Part shown: positions 36,312-45,482 of the stretch, one piece after another | Layout of the letters: the number at the start of each line of letters is the position of its first letter | Position numbering within the stretch: the first letter of the stretch is position 1 | DNA from: Rhodococcus spongiicola | GTDB taxonomy: Bacteria; Actinomycetota; Actinomycetes; Mycobacteriales; Mycobacteriaceae | Reading direction: 5' to 3' | Assembly (NCBI RefSeq): GCF_004011835.1 | Contig: NZ_RKLN01000001.1 | Coordinates: 248,001-312,000, forward strand | Length of the DNA stretch: 64,000 bases | The notes under the pieces: generated by a model | What the model was told of the DNA's origin: nothing | The model's database searches: none | What the model saw: only the letters and a program-made list of their open reading frames with translations | Translations under genes and position numbers: made by a program

Positions 36312-37693
36312 TGAGCAGCACAGGGACGCCGGTCCACCTGCGGCACGGCCTGAAGGTTCGTCATCTGACGATGATGGGCCTCGGGTCGGCGATCGGAGCG
36401 GGTCTCTTCCTCGGGAGTGGGGTCGGGATCGCGAAAGCTGGTCCTGCGGTCCTCATCTCTTACCTCGTTGCCGGTTTCGTCGTCGTGTGCGTGATGCGCA
36501 TGCTCGGCGAGATGGGGGCCGCTCTGCCCGCGAGCGGATCCTTCTCGCACTACGCGCGCATCGGCATCGGGGAGTGGGCCGGCTTCGTCATGGGCTGGCT
36601 GTACTGGTTCATGCTGATCATGGTCCTCGGCGCCGAGATCACCGGCTCGTCGGCGATCGTGAGCCAGTGGCTTCCCTCCGTCCCGCAGTGGGTCATCGCG
36701 CTGGTGTTCGTGACGTTCTTCGCGGTCATCAATCTCGCGAAGGTGGGCAACTTCGGCGAGTTCGAATTCTGGTTCGCTGCGCTCAAGGTCGCTGCGATCA
36801 TCGGGTTCCTGGTCGTCGGCGTGCTGCTGGTGTTCGGCCTGTTCCCCGGCACCGAGCCCGTCGGATTCACCCATCTCCTCGGCGACGGCGGGTTCATGCC
36901 GAACGGCTTCGCCGGGATTGCCGCGGGTCTACTCGTCGTGGCCTTCGCTTTCGGCGGCATCGAGATCGTCACCATCGCAGCCGCCGAGTCGTGGGACCCC
37001 GAGCGTGCAATCGGGATGGCGGTGCGCAGCGTCGTCTGGAGGATCAGCGTCTTCTACCTCGGTTCGATCGCGATCATGGTGCTGCTGCTGCCGTGGAACG
37101 ACCCCGCACTCCAGAGCGGCCCCTTCGTTGCAGTACTCGACCAGGCGAACATCTCGTATGTCTCGGGCCTGATGGAACTGGTCGTCGTCATCGCTCTGCT
37201 CTCCGCGTTCAACGCTCAGGTCTATGGCACTTCCCGTATGGCATTTTCGCTGGCGCGGCGCAACGACGGGCCCGCTGCGCTGACGAGACTGTCGAAGTCC
37301 GGGGTCCCCACCAATGCGGTTTGGCTGTCGGTGTTCTTCGGCTTCGTCAGCGTCCTGCTGACCTGGCTGCTCCCCGATTCACTGCTCGGCATCCTGCTCA
37401 ACTCCGTCGGCGCGGCGCTCCTGGTGATCTGGGTGTTCATCGTGGTCGCGCACCTGCGCCTGCGCCCGAAATTGGAGCGCGAGGGCAAGCTGTCGGTCCG
37501 GATGTGGCTGTTCCCCCACCTGAGCTATCTGACGCTGGCCCTCCTCGGCGGCTTGGTCGTGCTGATGGCCTTCGACACGGACGCACGCAGACAATTGATC
37601 TCCACGCTGGTGCTTGTCCTCGTGATCGGCGTGCTGTCACTGATCAATTCGCGTCGTCGCGCACGCCAACCCGCGGCCACGACGACACCCTGA
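36311..37693 (+). CDS. APC-superfamily amino-acid permease
   Basis: 460 residues, about 12 transmembrane helices. N-terminal signature LKVRHLTMMGLGSAIGAGLFLGSG of the AAT family (GABA, D-alanine/glycine, aromatic or asparagine permeases), then GEMGAALPASGSFSHYARIGIGEWAGF. GTG start sits within the dapD stop (TAGTG), so the pair is coupled. A link to DAP, D-amino acids or lysine is tempting but substrate selectivity cannot be read. Equivalent in order to Rv1200, though that is a different transporter type. Confidence 0.88.
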   Translation: MSSTGTPVHLRHGLKVRHLTMMGLGSAIGAGLFLGSGVGIAKAGPAVLISYLVAGFVVVCVMRMLGEMGAALPASGSFSHYARIGIGEWAGFVMGWLYWFMLIMVLGAEITGSSAIVSQWLPSVPQWVIALVFVTFFAVINLAKVGNFGEFEFWFAALKVAAIIGFLVVGVLLVFGLFPGTEPVGFTHLLGDGGFMPNGFAGIAAGLLVVAFAFGGIEIVTIAAAESWDPERAIGMAVRSVVWRISVFYLGSIAIMVLLLPWNDPALQSGPFVAVLDQANISYVSGLMELVVVIALLSAFNAQVYGTSRMAFSLARRNDGPAALTRLSKSGVPTNAVWLSVFFGFVSVLLTWLLPDSLLGILLNSVGAALLVIWVFIVVAHLRLRPKLEREGKLSVRMWLFPHLSYLTLALLGGLVVLMAFDTDARRQLISTLVLVLVIGVLSLINSRRRARQPAATTTP

Positions 37694-37732
37694 ACCGCTC
37701 GAAAACGGGCACACCGGACGGTCTCACGACGT

Positions 37733-37754
37733 AGGGTCGGCGCACGTCGACCCT
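37733..37754. promoter_or_regulatory. Inverted repeat between permease and enoyl-CoA hydratase genes
   Basis: AGGGTCG and CGACCCT with an 8-base centre, 19 bp upstream of the hydratase TTG. May be an operator or a weak terminator for the permease. Confidence 0.35.
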
Positions 37755-37772
37755 TCACCTGTAGGAGATCCG

Positions 37773-38582
37773 TTGAGCTTCATCGTTGTCGAACGACCGC
37801 GCGAGAACGTGGCGCTGGTGACCCTCAACCGTCCGGAACGCATGAACGCGATGGCGTTCGACGTCATGGTGCCGTTTCGGGAGTCGCTCGAGGCCATCAG
37901 CAACGACAACTCGGTTCGCGCCGTCGTCATCACCGGCGCGGGTCGTGGCTTCTGCTCCGGAGCCGACCAGACCTCGGCGGGCAGCCCGCCGCACATCGAC
38001 GGGCTGACCCGGCCGTCGGTCGCGCTGCGCGCGATGGAGATGCTCGACGACGTCGTGCTCACGTTGCGCCGCATGCACCAGCCGGTGATCGCTGCGATCA
38101 ACGGTGCCGCGATCGGCGGCGGATTCTGCCTGTCGTTGGCCGCCGACATCCGGCTCGCCGCGCCCGAGGCGTACTTCCGTGCGGCCGGGATCAACAACGG
38201 CCTCACCTCGAGCGAGCTCGGCCTGAGCTACCTGCTGCCGCGGGCCATCGGGTCATCCCGTGCGTTCGAGATAATGCTCACCGGGCGCGACATCGACGCC
38301 GACGAGGCCGCCCGGATCGGTCTCGTGTCCCGCATCGTCGCCGGCGAGGATCTGCTGGAGGAGGCGTTCGACCTGGCGCAGCGGATCGCGATGTTCTCGC
38401 GACCCGGCATCGAACTGACCAAGCGCACCCTGTGGTCGAGCCTGGACGCATCGTCGATGTCCCAGCACATGAACCAGGAAGGACTCGGCCAGTTGATGAT
38501 TCGGCTGATGACAGACAACTTCGAAGAGGCCACCCTGGCCCGACGGGAGAAGCGGGATCCGGTCTTCCGGGACACCCGATAG
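37773..38582 (+). CDS. Enoyl-CoA hydratase/isomerase family protein
   Basis: 269-residue crotonase. Oxyanion-hole motifs ITGAGRGFCSGAD (about 52-64) and AAINGAAIGGGFCLSLAADIRLA (split Gly-rich helix near 110); the acidic active-site region reads GINNGLTSSELGLSYLLPR, so one of the two usual catalytic Glu residues is present. TTG start supported by TAGGAG eight bases upstream. Converts or isomerises enoyl-CoA in beta-oxidation; the specific substrate is unknown. Convergent with the CurA-like gene. Confidence 0.9.
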   Translation: MSFIVVERPRENVALVTLNRPERMNAMAFDVMVPFRESLEAISNDNSVRAVVITGAGRGFCSGADQTSAGSPPHIDGLTRPSVALRAMEMLDDVVLTLRRMHQPVIAAINGAAIGGGFCLSLAADIRLAAPEAYFRAAGINNGLTSSELGLSYLLPRAIGSSRAFEIMLTGRDIDADEAARIGLVSRIVAGEDLLEEAFDLAQRIAMFSRPGIELTKRTLWSSLDASSMSQHMNQEGLGQLMIRLMTDNFEEATLARREKRDPVFRDTR

Positions 38583-38617
38583 GCCGGCAGGCCGCAATCG
38601 GGACGGGTTTCAGTCGG

Positions 38618-39652
38618 TCAGTCCTGTTCCGGCCCGACCCGGACGACCAGCTTTCCGAAGTTCTTTCCATGCAGCATCCCGATGAATGCGTCCGGCGCCT
38701 TCTCCAACCCGACCACGACATCCTCCCGGTGCTTGAGCCGTCCGTCGGCGAGCCACCCGGAGGCGTCGCGTTCGAAGTCCGCGGACATCTCCTGGATGAA
38801 CTCGGTCTGGATGAAGCCGCGAACGGTGAGGCTCCTGGTGAGGACCAGACCCATGAAGGCAGGCAATCGGTCCGGCCCCTCGGGAGCCGACACAATGTTG
38901 TACTGGGACACCAATCCGCACACCGGAATGCGCGCATAGAAGTTGAGCAGCGGGAGCACCGCGGCGGTGACAGGGCCGCCGACGTTCTCGAAGTAGACGT
39001 CGATGCCGTCCGGTACCGCCGCCTTCAGTTGGTCGGCGAAGTCCTCGGCGCGGTGATCGATCGCGGCATCGAACCCTAGTTCGTCGCGCAGGTACCCGCA
39101 TTTCTCCGCTCCGCCGGCGATCCCGACGGCCCGGGCCCCGTGGATCTTCGCGATCTGACCGACGGCCGACCCGACCGGACCCGCCGCCGCAGCCACGACG
39201 ACGGTCTCGCCAGCCTGCGGGCGGCCGATCTTGAGTAGACCCGCGTACGCGGTGAATCCGGGCATACCGAGCACGCCGAGGGCCGTGGACAGCGGTGCGC
39301 GATCGGGGTAAAGGGCGCGCAGGCTGTTGACGTCGGCCACCGCGTGGGACTGCCAACCGGTGTACCCGAGAACGTAGGCTCCGGGTTCGATTCGTAGACT
39401 CTGGGACTCGACGACCTGCGAGACCGTCGCGCCGACCATGACATCACCCACCGCGACCGGTGGGGCATATGACTTGGCGTCGTTCATCCGGCCGCGCATG
39501 TACGGGTCGAGCGACAGGTACACGGTGCGCAGCAGAACCTGTCCGTCGGACAAGGCTGGCAGTTCCACAGTCTCGGTACGGAAATTGTCCGGCGTCGGCT
39601 CGCCGTGAGGCCGCGAGGCGAGAACGACGCGTGTGCTTGTGACAGCGCTCAT
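38618..39652 (-). CDS. NADP-dependent medium-chain reductase (CurA/2-alkenal reductase-like)
   Basis: 344-residue zinc-independent medium-chain dehydrogenase/reductase. LDPYMRGRMND near the N-terminus, nucleotide-binding AAAGPVGSAVGQIAKIHGARAVG (split across a short linker), DVYFENVGGPV and RSLTVRGFI typical of the leukotriene B4 dehydrogenase/CurA group. Reduces alpha,beta-unsaturated ketones or aldehydes with NADPH, often in detoxification. ATG at 39652 is favoured: TATGGT (39665-39660) ends seven bases upstream. Confidence 0.92.
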   Translation of the reverse strand: MSAVTSTRVVLASRPHGEPTPDNFRTETVELPALSDGQVLLRTVYLSLDPYMRGRMNDAKSYAPPVAVGDVMVGATVSQVVESQSLRIEPGAYVLGYTGWQSHAVADVNSLRALYPDRAPLSTALGVLGMPGFTAYAGLLKIGRPQAGETVVVAAAAGPVGSAVGQIAKIHGARAVGIAGGAEKCGYLRDELGFDAAIDHRAEDFADQLKAAVPDGIDVYFENVGGPVTAAVLPLLNFYARIPVCGLVSQYNIVSAPEGPDRLPAFMGLVLTRSLTVRGFIQTEFIQEMSADFERDASGWLADGRLKHREDVVVGLEKAPDAFIGMLHGKNFGKLVVRVGPEQD

Positions 39653-39659
39653 GCCCCCG

Positions 39660-39665
39660 ACCATA
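39660..39665 (-). promoter_or_regulatory. -10 element of the CurA-like gene
   Basis: TATGGT, seven bases before the ATG at 39652. An alternative start in the same frame (39664) would lie inside it. Confidence 0.45.
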
Positions 39666-39684
39666 CGCCGGTCGGTGCGGGCTC

Positions 39685-41100
39685 TCAGGTCAGCAATTTC
39701 TTCTGTACCTTGCCCAACGCGTTGCGGGGCAACGACTCGACGATGCGGACCTCCCGCGGCCGCTTGTGCACCGACAATTGCGAAGCGACATGGTCGATCA
39801 GGGTGGTCTCGTCGAGTCCGTCGCCGATGACGAATGCCACGATTCGCTGGCCGAGGTCAGCGTCCGGTAGTCCGACGACGGCGGCCTCCCTCACACCGGG
39901 GAAACCGAGCAGCGCCGTCTCGACCTCACCGGCACCGATGCGGAACCCGCCGGACTTGATGAGGTCGGTCGACTCGCGTCCGACGATCCGATGGAAGCCG
40001 CCCGGGTCGATCGCGGCGACGTCACCGGTCTTGAACCACCCGTCCTCGGTCCACGACTCGGCGGTCGCGTCGGGGCGGTTGAGATAGCCGTCGAAGAGCA
40101 TCGGTCCGCGAACCTCGAGCCCGCCGAAGCTCTCGCCGTCGTGCGGGACGTCTGCTCCTCGTTCGTCACGCAGACGCGTCTGGACGCCACGGACCGGCAA
40201 GCCCACCCAGCCGGGGCGCCGTTCGCCGTCGAAGCGCGTGGTCAAGGTCAGCAGCGTCTCGCTCATGCCGTACCGCTCGATCGGCGCGAGACCGGTGAGC
40301 TCGTGCAGCCGCTCGAACACCGGCACCGGCAACGCCGCGCTGCCCGACACCAGTAGTCGCGCACCGCTGAGGGCACGGGCGGACTCGGGGTCCTCGGTGA
40401 TCCGTGACCACACGGTCGGTACGCCGAAGAACAGCGTGCCACCGGCGGCGGCGGCCTCGGCGTATGCGCGCGGCGTCGGCCTGACCGTGTGGATCATGGG
40501 GCTGCCGACCCGCAGCGCGCCGATCAGACCGAGGATGAGTCCGTGTACATGGAACAGTGGAAGCCCTTGCACCAGAACATCTTTCGAGGTCCAATCCCAC
40601 GCCTCGGCAAGCGCATCGATGCCCAAGGCAATTGCGCCACGACTGAGCAGCACGCCCTTTGGCGCACCCGTGGTGCCGGAGGTGTACAGCACGAAGGCGA
40701 TCGAGGAGGGGGGCGGTTCGGGGTGGCTGTGCCAGTCACGGGCGTGCAACCGAACCGGGACCACCGGGAGCGAGCTGTCGTCGGGAGCCTGCCCGAGCCA
40801 CGCCTGCGCACCGGAATCGGAGAGGATGTGGGCACGCTCGGCCGGACCGGAGTCCGGTGGAACCGGAACGACCGTCACACCGGCGAGCAGGCTACCGACC
40901 ACCGCGATCACCGTCGCCGCGGACGGTGTCGCGAGTACCGCGACACGCTGGGCGCCGGCGATTCGCTTGGCCAAGGCCCCGGCGGCACCGACGATGTCGG
41001 TACGGGAGAATGTGGTGTCCCCTACCCGGACCGCGTCGCGAAGGTCGTCGCCACGCGCGACGGCGCGAGGTTCGATCGAACTGAGCAGCACGATGCCCAC
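39685..41100 (-). CDS. Acyl-CoA synthetase, FadD36/malonyl-CoA ligase-like
   Basis: 471-residue short adenylate-forming ligase. VLYTSGTTGAPKGVLLSR, ERYGMSETLLTLT, GWFKTGDVAAIDPGGFHRIVGRESTDLIKSGGFRI, catalytic Lys in LPRNALGKVQKKL. Length and motifs match Rv1193 (FadD36) and MatB-type malonyl/methylmalonyl-CoA ligases; the acyl chain accepted is unproven. GTG start with GAGAAG immediately upstream. Adjacent to the proline genes but no shared reaction is apparent. Confidence 0.9.
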   Translation of the reverse strand: MGIVLLSSIEPRAVARGDDLRDAVRVGDTTFSRTDIVGAAGALAKRIAGAQRVAVLATPSAATVIAVVGSLLAGVTVVPVPPDSGPAERAHILSDSGAQAWLGQAPDDSSLPVVPVRLHARDWHSHPEPPPSSIAFVLYTSGTTGAPKGVLLSRGAIALGIDALAEAWDWTSKDVLVQGLPLFHVHGLILGLIGALRVGSPMIHTVRPTPRAYAEAAAAGGTLFFGVPTVWSRITEDPESARALSGARLLVSGSAALPVPVFERLHELTGLAPIERYGMSETLLTLTTRFDGERRPGWVGLPVRGVQTRLRDERGADVPHDGESFGGLEVRGPMLFDGYLNRPDATAESWTEDGWFKTGDVAAIDPGGFHRIVGRESTDLIKSGGFRIGAGEVETALLGFPGVREAAVVGLPDADLGQRIVAFVIGDGLDETTLIDHVASQLSVHKRPREVRIVESLPRNALGKVQKKLLT

Positions 41101-41117
41101 CTTCTCACATCACCGCG

Positions 41118-42086
41118 TCAGCTGCGCGTGGCTGCCGAGCGCATGAAGAACCACAGGTTCGACGGCCGCTCCGCGAGACGGCGCATGAAGTAGCCGTACC
41201 ACTGACTACCGTACGGCACGTAGACCCGCACCCGGCGGCCGGCGTCGACGAGCCGTTTCTGTTCGAGCTCACGGATGCCGAACAGCATCTGGTGCTCGAA
41301 ACCGTCTACGTTCCTTCCGGTTTCCCGCAACAACTCGTCGACCGAGCCTATGATCGTCGGGTCGTGCGTCGCGACCATCGGGTAGCCGTCGCCGCGCATC
41401 AGGGTCGCCAGGCAGCGCATGTACGACGCATCCACCTCGGCACGTGATTGGTATGCCACCGACTCCGGTTCGCTGTAGGCCCCCTTGCACAGCCGGATCC
41501 GCGAGCCGGCGCCGGCCAGGTCGCGGCAGTCGCCCTCGGTTCGCCGCAGGTAGGCCTGAACCACGGCGCCGAGCCACGGGAAGTCCGCACGCAAGCTGCC
41601 GACGATCGACAACGTCGAGTCGGTGCGAGTGTGGTCCTCGGCGTCCACCGTGACCCATACGCCGTGCGTTTGCGCGGCCGAGCAGATCGTGCGCGCGTGA
41701 TCGAGCGCGATCTTGTCGCCGTCCGCCGGCAAACCCTGCCCCAGCGCAGAGAGCTTCACCGACACTTCGAGCGGGTGGACCCCGTCCACCCCGGCTTGGG
41801 GCAGCCGTCCGAGTTCGGCGATCAACGCGAGATACGCGACGACGGTCGCGCGTGCCTCCCCGACGTCGAACGTGTCCTCACCGAGGTAGTCGATGCTCAC
41901 CGAGCGGCCGGCAGCGAGCAGGGCCGCAGCCGCGGCCATCGCGTCGTCGAGCGTCTCCCCCGCGACGAACCTCCGCACGATCGATCTGGTGACCGGAGCC
42001 TTCAGGACCGCACCCTTCACCCGCTCCGAGCGGGCGGCGGCGAGAAGGGCCGGCCGCAGTGGATTCGACATGACGCCGGGCGTCAT
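41118..42086 (-). CDS. Proline dehydrogenase
   Basis: 322-residue FAD-dependent TIM-barrel monofunctional enzyme oxidising proline to pyrroline-5-carboxylate. Motifs: DYLGEDTFDVGEA, VSVKLSALGQGLP, VTVDAEDHTRTDSTL, IRLCKGAYSEPESVAYQ, VATHDPTIIGSV, FEHQMLFGIRE, RVRVYVPYGSQWYGYFMRRLAERPSN. Start at the ATG overlapping the pruA stop by 4 bp (ATGA), so the two are coupled. Same order as Rv1188-Rv1187. Acts at the membrane with the quinone pool. Confidence 0.95.
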   Translation of the reverse strand: MTPGVMSNPLRPALLAAARSERVKGAVLKAPVTRSIVRRFVAGETLDDAMAAAAALLAAGRSVSIDYLGEDTFDVGEARATVVAYLALIAELGRLPQAGVDGVHPLEVSVKLSALGQGLPADGDKIALDHARTICSAAQTHGVWVTVDAEDHTRTDSTLSIVGSLRADFPWLGAVVQAYLRRTEGDCRDLAGAGSRIRLCKGAYSEPESVAYQSRAEVDASYMRCLATLMRGDGYPMVATHDPTIIGSVDELLRETGRNVDGFEHQMLFGIRELEQKRLVDAGRRVRVYVPYGSQWYGYFMRRLAERPSNLWFFMRSAATRS

Positions 42087-43732
42087 CGCCCGTCCTCGGA
42101 CTCCATGTGCGGGTAGCGGTAGTCGGTCGGCGGAACGAACGTCTCCTTGATCGTGCGCGCCGAGACCCACCGCAGCAGGTTCAGCGGCGATCCCGCCTTG
42201 TCGTTGGTGCCCGATGCGCGAGCCCCTCCGAACGGCTGCTGTCCCACCACCGCCCCGGTCGGCTTGTCGTTGACGTAGAAGTTCCCGGCCGTGTAGCGCA
42301 GTGCGGCCGAGGCCTGTTCGACCGCTGCTCGGTCTTCCGCGACGACGGCGCCGGTGAGCGCGTAGGGTGCCGCGCTGTCCACGGCCGTGAGGATGTCGGC
42401 GAACGCACCGGGCGCGGAGTCGTCGTACAGGTACACCGACAGGATCGGCCCGAAGTACTCCTTCCGCAGCGCCTCGTCGTGTGGATCGTCGACGAGCAGC
42501 ACGGTGGGCCGGACGAAGTAGCCGACACTGTCGTCGTACTTGCCGCCGACGGCGATCTGCACGCCGTCCGCGGCGCGTGCCCGCTCGATCGCGGCGACCG
42601 ACTTGTCGTAGGCGCGGCGGTCGATGAGCGCTCCACCGAAGTTCTCGAGATCGGTGACGTCACCGTAGGTGAGGGCGTCAACCTCGGCGAGGAACTGATC
42701 CCTCATCCCGCCCCACACCGATTGCGGAATGTACGCGCGTGATGCCGCCGAACACTTCTGCCCCTGGTACTCGAACGCCCCCCGGACGAGGACGGTCGAC
42801 AGTGTCGCGGGGTCGGCCGACGCGTGCGCGACCACGAAGTCCTTGCCTCCGGTCTCTCCCACCAAGCGCGGGTAGCCGCGGTAGCTCTCGATGTTCGCGC
42901 CCACCTCCCGCCACAGGTACTGGAACGTCGCCGTCGACCCGGTGAAGTGGATCCCAGCCAGCCTCGGGTCACGCAGCGCCACATCGGAAACCGCCGCACC
43001 GTCCCCGGTGAGCAGATTGATCACTCCGGGAGGCATGCCCGCCGCCTCGAGCAGTCTCATCGTCCAATAGGCGGCGAGGGTCTGTGTGGGAGACGGTTTC
43101 CAGATCACCGTGTTTCCCATCAGGGCCGGGGCGGTCGGCAGGTTGCCGGCAATGGCCGAGAAGTTGAAGGGCGTGATTGCGTACACGAACCCTTCGAGCG
43201 GCCGGTACTCGAGCCGATTCCACACGCCCGGCGACGAGATCGGCTGGTCGGCGAGGATCTGGCGGGCGAAGTGCACGTTGAACCGCCAGAAGTCGACCAA
43301 TTCACACGGTGCGTCGATCTCGGCCTGCTGCACCGACTTGGACTGCCCCAACATCGTCGCCGCAGCCAGCTTCTCGCGCCAGGTTCCGGACAGCAGGTCG
43401 GCGGCGCGCAACAGGATCGCCGCTCGTTCGTCGAACGGCATCCCTCGCCACGCGGGCGCCGCTGCGGTCGCCGCGTCGATCGCGGCGGAGGCGTCGTCGT
43501 ACGTCGCGTTGGTGAAGGTCGCCAGGACAGACGAATGGCGATGCGGCTGAACCACTTCCCGGATTTCACCACCGCCGAAGCGGTCACGGCCACCGACCAC
43601 GCGCGGAATCTCGATCGCCGAGGCGGTGTGCGCGGCGAGCGCCGCCTTCAGACGGTCGCGCTCAGCGCTTCCCGGCGCGTAGGAGTGCACCGGCTCGTTG
43701 CGCGGCGCCGGTACCTGCGTGACGGCATCCAT
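42083..43732 (-). CDS. pruA: L-glutamate gamma-semialdehyde (P5C) dehydrogenase
   Basis: 549-residue aldehyde dehydrogenase completing proline breakdown to glutamate with NAD. ALDH motifs: PFNFSAIAGNLP, GNTVIWKPSP, FTGSTATFQYLW, catalytic Glu in LVGETGGKDF, catalytic Cys in EYQGQKCSAASRAY, GPILSVYLYDD, FGGARASGTNDKAG. ATG at 43732 chosen: GAGGAGG lies seven bases upstream. Upstream gene of a two-gene proline operon. Confidence 0.96.
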   Translation of the reverse strand: MDAVTQVPAPRNEPVHSYAPGSAERDRLKAALAAHTASAIEIPRVVGGRDRFGGGEIREVVQPHRHSSVLATFTNATYDDASAAIDAATAAAPAWRGMPFDERAAILLRAADLLSGTWREKLAAATMLGQSKSVQQAEIDAPCELVDFWRFNVHFARQILADQPISSPGVWNRLEYRPLEGFVYAITPFNFSAIAGNLPTAPALMGNTVIWKPSPTQTLAAYWTMRLLEAAGMPPGVINLLTGDGAAVSDVALRDPRLAGIHFTGSTATFQYLWREVGANIESYRGYPRLVGETGGKDFVVAHASADPATLSTVLVRGAFEYQGQKCSAASRAYIPQSVWGGMRDQFLAEVDALTYGDVTDLENFGGALIDRRAYDKSVAAIERARAADGVQIAVGGKYDDSVGYFVRPTVLLVDDPHDEALRKEYFGPILSVYLYDDSAPGAFADILTAVDSAAPYALTGAVVAEDRAAVEQASAALRYTAGNFYVNDKPTGAVVGQQPFGGARASGTNDKAGSPLNLLRWVSARTIKETFVPPTDYRYPHMESEDGR

Positions 43733-43843
43733 GCTGCCCTCCTCAGCCAGAGCCAAGAATCTGCAACCAAGCTCAGGCTACGCCGAGACGGGCCGGCGCG
43801 AGGGGGTTCAGGGGGTCACCGCACCTGTCGGTGACTCACAGCG

Positions 43844-44953
43844 TCAGCCGAGTCGACTCGCCCCCGCCGCGATGCGCTCGTCCGACGCGGTGAGAGCGAT
43901 CCGCACGTGCTTGACGCCCCGCGGGCCGTAGAAGTCGCCCGGTGCGACCAGGATGCCCCGTTCGGCGAACCAGTCGACGGTGTCCCGGCAGTCCTCGCCG
44001 CGGGTGGCCCACAGGTACAGGCCCGCCTCCGAGTTGTCGACGGTCAAACCCGCCCCGCGGACAGCGGCCAGCAGGATCTCGCGGCGCCTCCGGTACCGCT
44101 CGCGCTGCTCCCGCTCCTGATCGTCGTCGGTGAGGGCCGCCGCCATCGCGGCCTGGATCGGTGTCGGCATCATCAAGCCCGCGTGCTTGCGCACCTCGAG
44201 CAGTTCGGCGACCAACTCTGGGTCACCCGCAAGGAAGCCGGCCCGGTAGCTGGCCAGATTCGAGGTCTTCGACAGCGAATGGATCGCCAGCAGCCCGGTG
44301 TGATCGCCGCCGCACACACGCGGATCGAGGATCGACACGGCCTCGTCTTCCCAGGTCAAACCGAGGTAGCACTCGTCGGAGGCGACGATCGCGCCACGCT
44401 CGCGGGCGAACTCGACCACCTTGCGCAGGTGCGGGACACCGAGCACCTTGCCGGTGGGATTGGACGGGGAGTTGACGAAGATCAGTGCCGGCGTCTGCGG
44501 CCCCAACTGCGCGGTTCCATCGGCGCGCAACACTCGCGTACCGGCGAGCAGAGCGCCCACCTCGTAGGTGGGATAGGCGACCTCCGGAATCACCACGAGA
44601 TCTTCCGCGCCGAGCCCGAGCAGGGTCGGCAGCCACGCGATGACTTCCTTGGTGCCGATCACAGGGAGGATCGCCGCGGGATCGACACCGGTCACACCGT
44701 AGCGCCGCGCCAGCGACGCCGACGTGGCCTCACGCAGCTCGTCGGTGCCGTGCGTCGTCGGATACCCGGGCACCGCTGCGACCGACGCCAACGCGTCCTG
44801 GATGACCGGCGCGACCGGGTCGACCGGCGTGCCGACCGACAGGTTCACGATCCCGTCGGGATGCGACTGCGCCTTCTGCTTCGCGGACGCGAGGGAGTCC
44901 CACGGGAAATCCGGCAGGGCCTTCGCTGGTGACTTGCGGGGCATGCGCGGCAC
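43844..44953 (-). CDS. dapC: N-succinyldiaminopimelate aminotransferase
   Basis: 369-residue fold-type I PLP aminotransferase: VNLSVGTPVDPVAP, NSPSNPTGKVL, SDECYLGLTWE, Schiff-base Lys in HSLSKTSNLASYRAGF, and C-terminal Arg in HVRIALTASDERI. Converts succinyl-2-amino-6-oxopimelate to succinyl-DAP, so with dapD and dapE three DAP steps lie within 11 kb. GTG start with GAGGAAG upstream; an ATG three codons in is an alternative. Coupled in order with fdxC, as Rv1178-Rv1177. Confidence 0.93.
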   Translation of the reverse strand: MPRMPRKSPAKALPDFPWDSLASAKQKAQSHPDGIVNLSVGTPVDPVAPVIQDALASVAAVPGYPTTHGTDELREATSASLARRYGVTGVDPAAILPVIGTKEVIAWLPTLLGLGAEDLVVIPEVAYPTYEVGALLAGTRVLRADGTAQLGPQTPALIFVNSPSNPTGKVLGVPHLRKVVEFARERGAIVASDECYLGLTWEDEAVSILDPRVCGGDHTGLLAIHSLSKTSNLASYRAGFLAGDPELVAELLEVRKHAGLMMPTPIQAAMAAALTDDDQEREQRERYRRRREILLAAVRGAGLTVDNSEAGLYLWATRGEDCRDTVDWFAERGILVAPGDFYGPRGVKHVRIALTASDERIAAGASRLG

Positions 44954-44977
44954 CGATCTTCCTCGAACCGTTCCGAC

Positions 44978-45301
44978 CTAGTCGTCGCCCATGGGCGGCA
45001 GGGCTTTGATCATCGGCGGGTCGTAGTCGACCTTGCCGAGCTTCGCGGCACCGCCCGGCGAACCGAGATCGTCGAAGAAGTCGACGTTCGCGGTGACATA
45101 GCTGGTCCACTGGTCCGGGACGTCGTCCTCGTAGAAGATCGCTTCCACGGGGCAGACGGGCTCACACGCACCGCAGTCCACGCACTCGTCCGGATGGATG
45201 TAGAGCATGCGACCGCCCTCGTAGATGCAGTCGACTGGACACTCCTCGATGCAGGCCTTGTCCATCACGTCGACGCACGGTTCGGCAATCACGTAGGTCA
45301 C
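44978..45301 (-). CDS. fdxC: 7Fe (3Fe-4S/4Fe-4S) ferredoxin FdxC
   Basis: 107 residues. Cys9, Cys17, Cys21 and Cys25 in the first cluster region and Cys40-x2-Cys43-x2-Cys46-x3-Cys50 in the second. Position 13 is Met-Asp, consistent with a 3Fe cluster in the first half. Electron carrier for redox enzymes. GTG start 24 bp before dapC in the direction of transcription, with GGGAG upstream. In relatives fdxC is essential. Confidence 0.95.
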   Translation of the reverse strand: MTYVIAEPCVDVMDKACIEECPVDCIYEGGRMLYIHPDECVDCGACEPVCPVEAIFYEDDVPDQWTSYVTANVDFFDDLGSPGGAAKLGKVDYDPPMIKALPPMGDD

Positions 45302-45319
45302 TGCTGCTCTCCCTGCCTT

Positions 45320-45396
45320 TCTGACACTGGCGCCGGGGCGCTTTCCGACACTGACGCCGGGGCGCCTCGGCGAGCCGGCTCCGGGCTCGAGCCCGG
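45320..45396. repeat. Two 24-bp units and a 16-bp palindrome upstream of fdxC
   Basis: Units 45320-45343 and 45344-45367 match at 21 of 24 bases (GACACTGRCGCCGGGGCGC core). CCGGGCTCGAGCCCGG at 45381-45396 is a perfect palindrome. They lie in the 181-bp gap between fdxC and the end of fbiC and could combine an fbiC terminator with an fdxC control region. Confidence 0.65.
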
Positions 45397-45482
45397 CGAA
45401 CATCCGGAGTGTCCAGTATGAAGCGTTGCGGCCACGACCAGTCGGTGAGGGTGCCCTCATACAGGCGCCGGGATCCGCGTCG

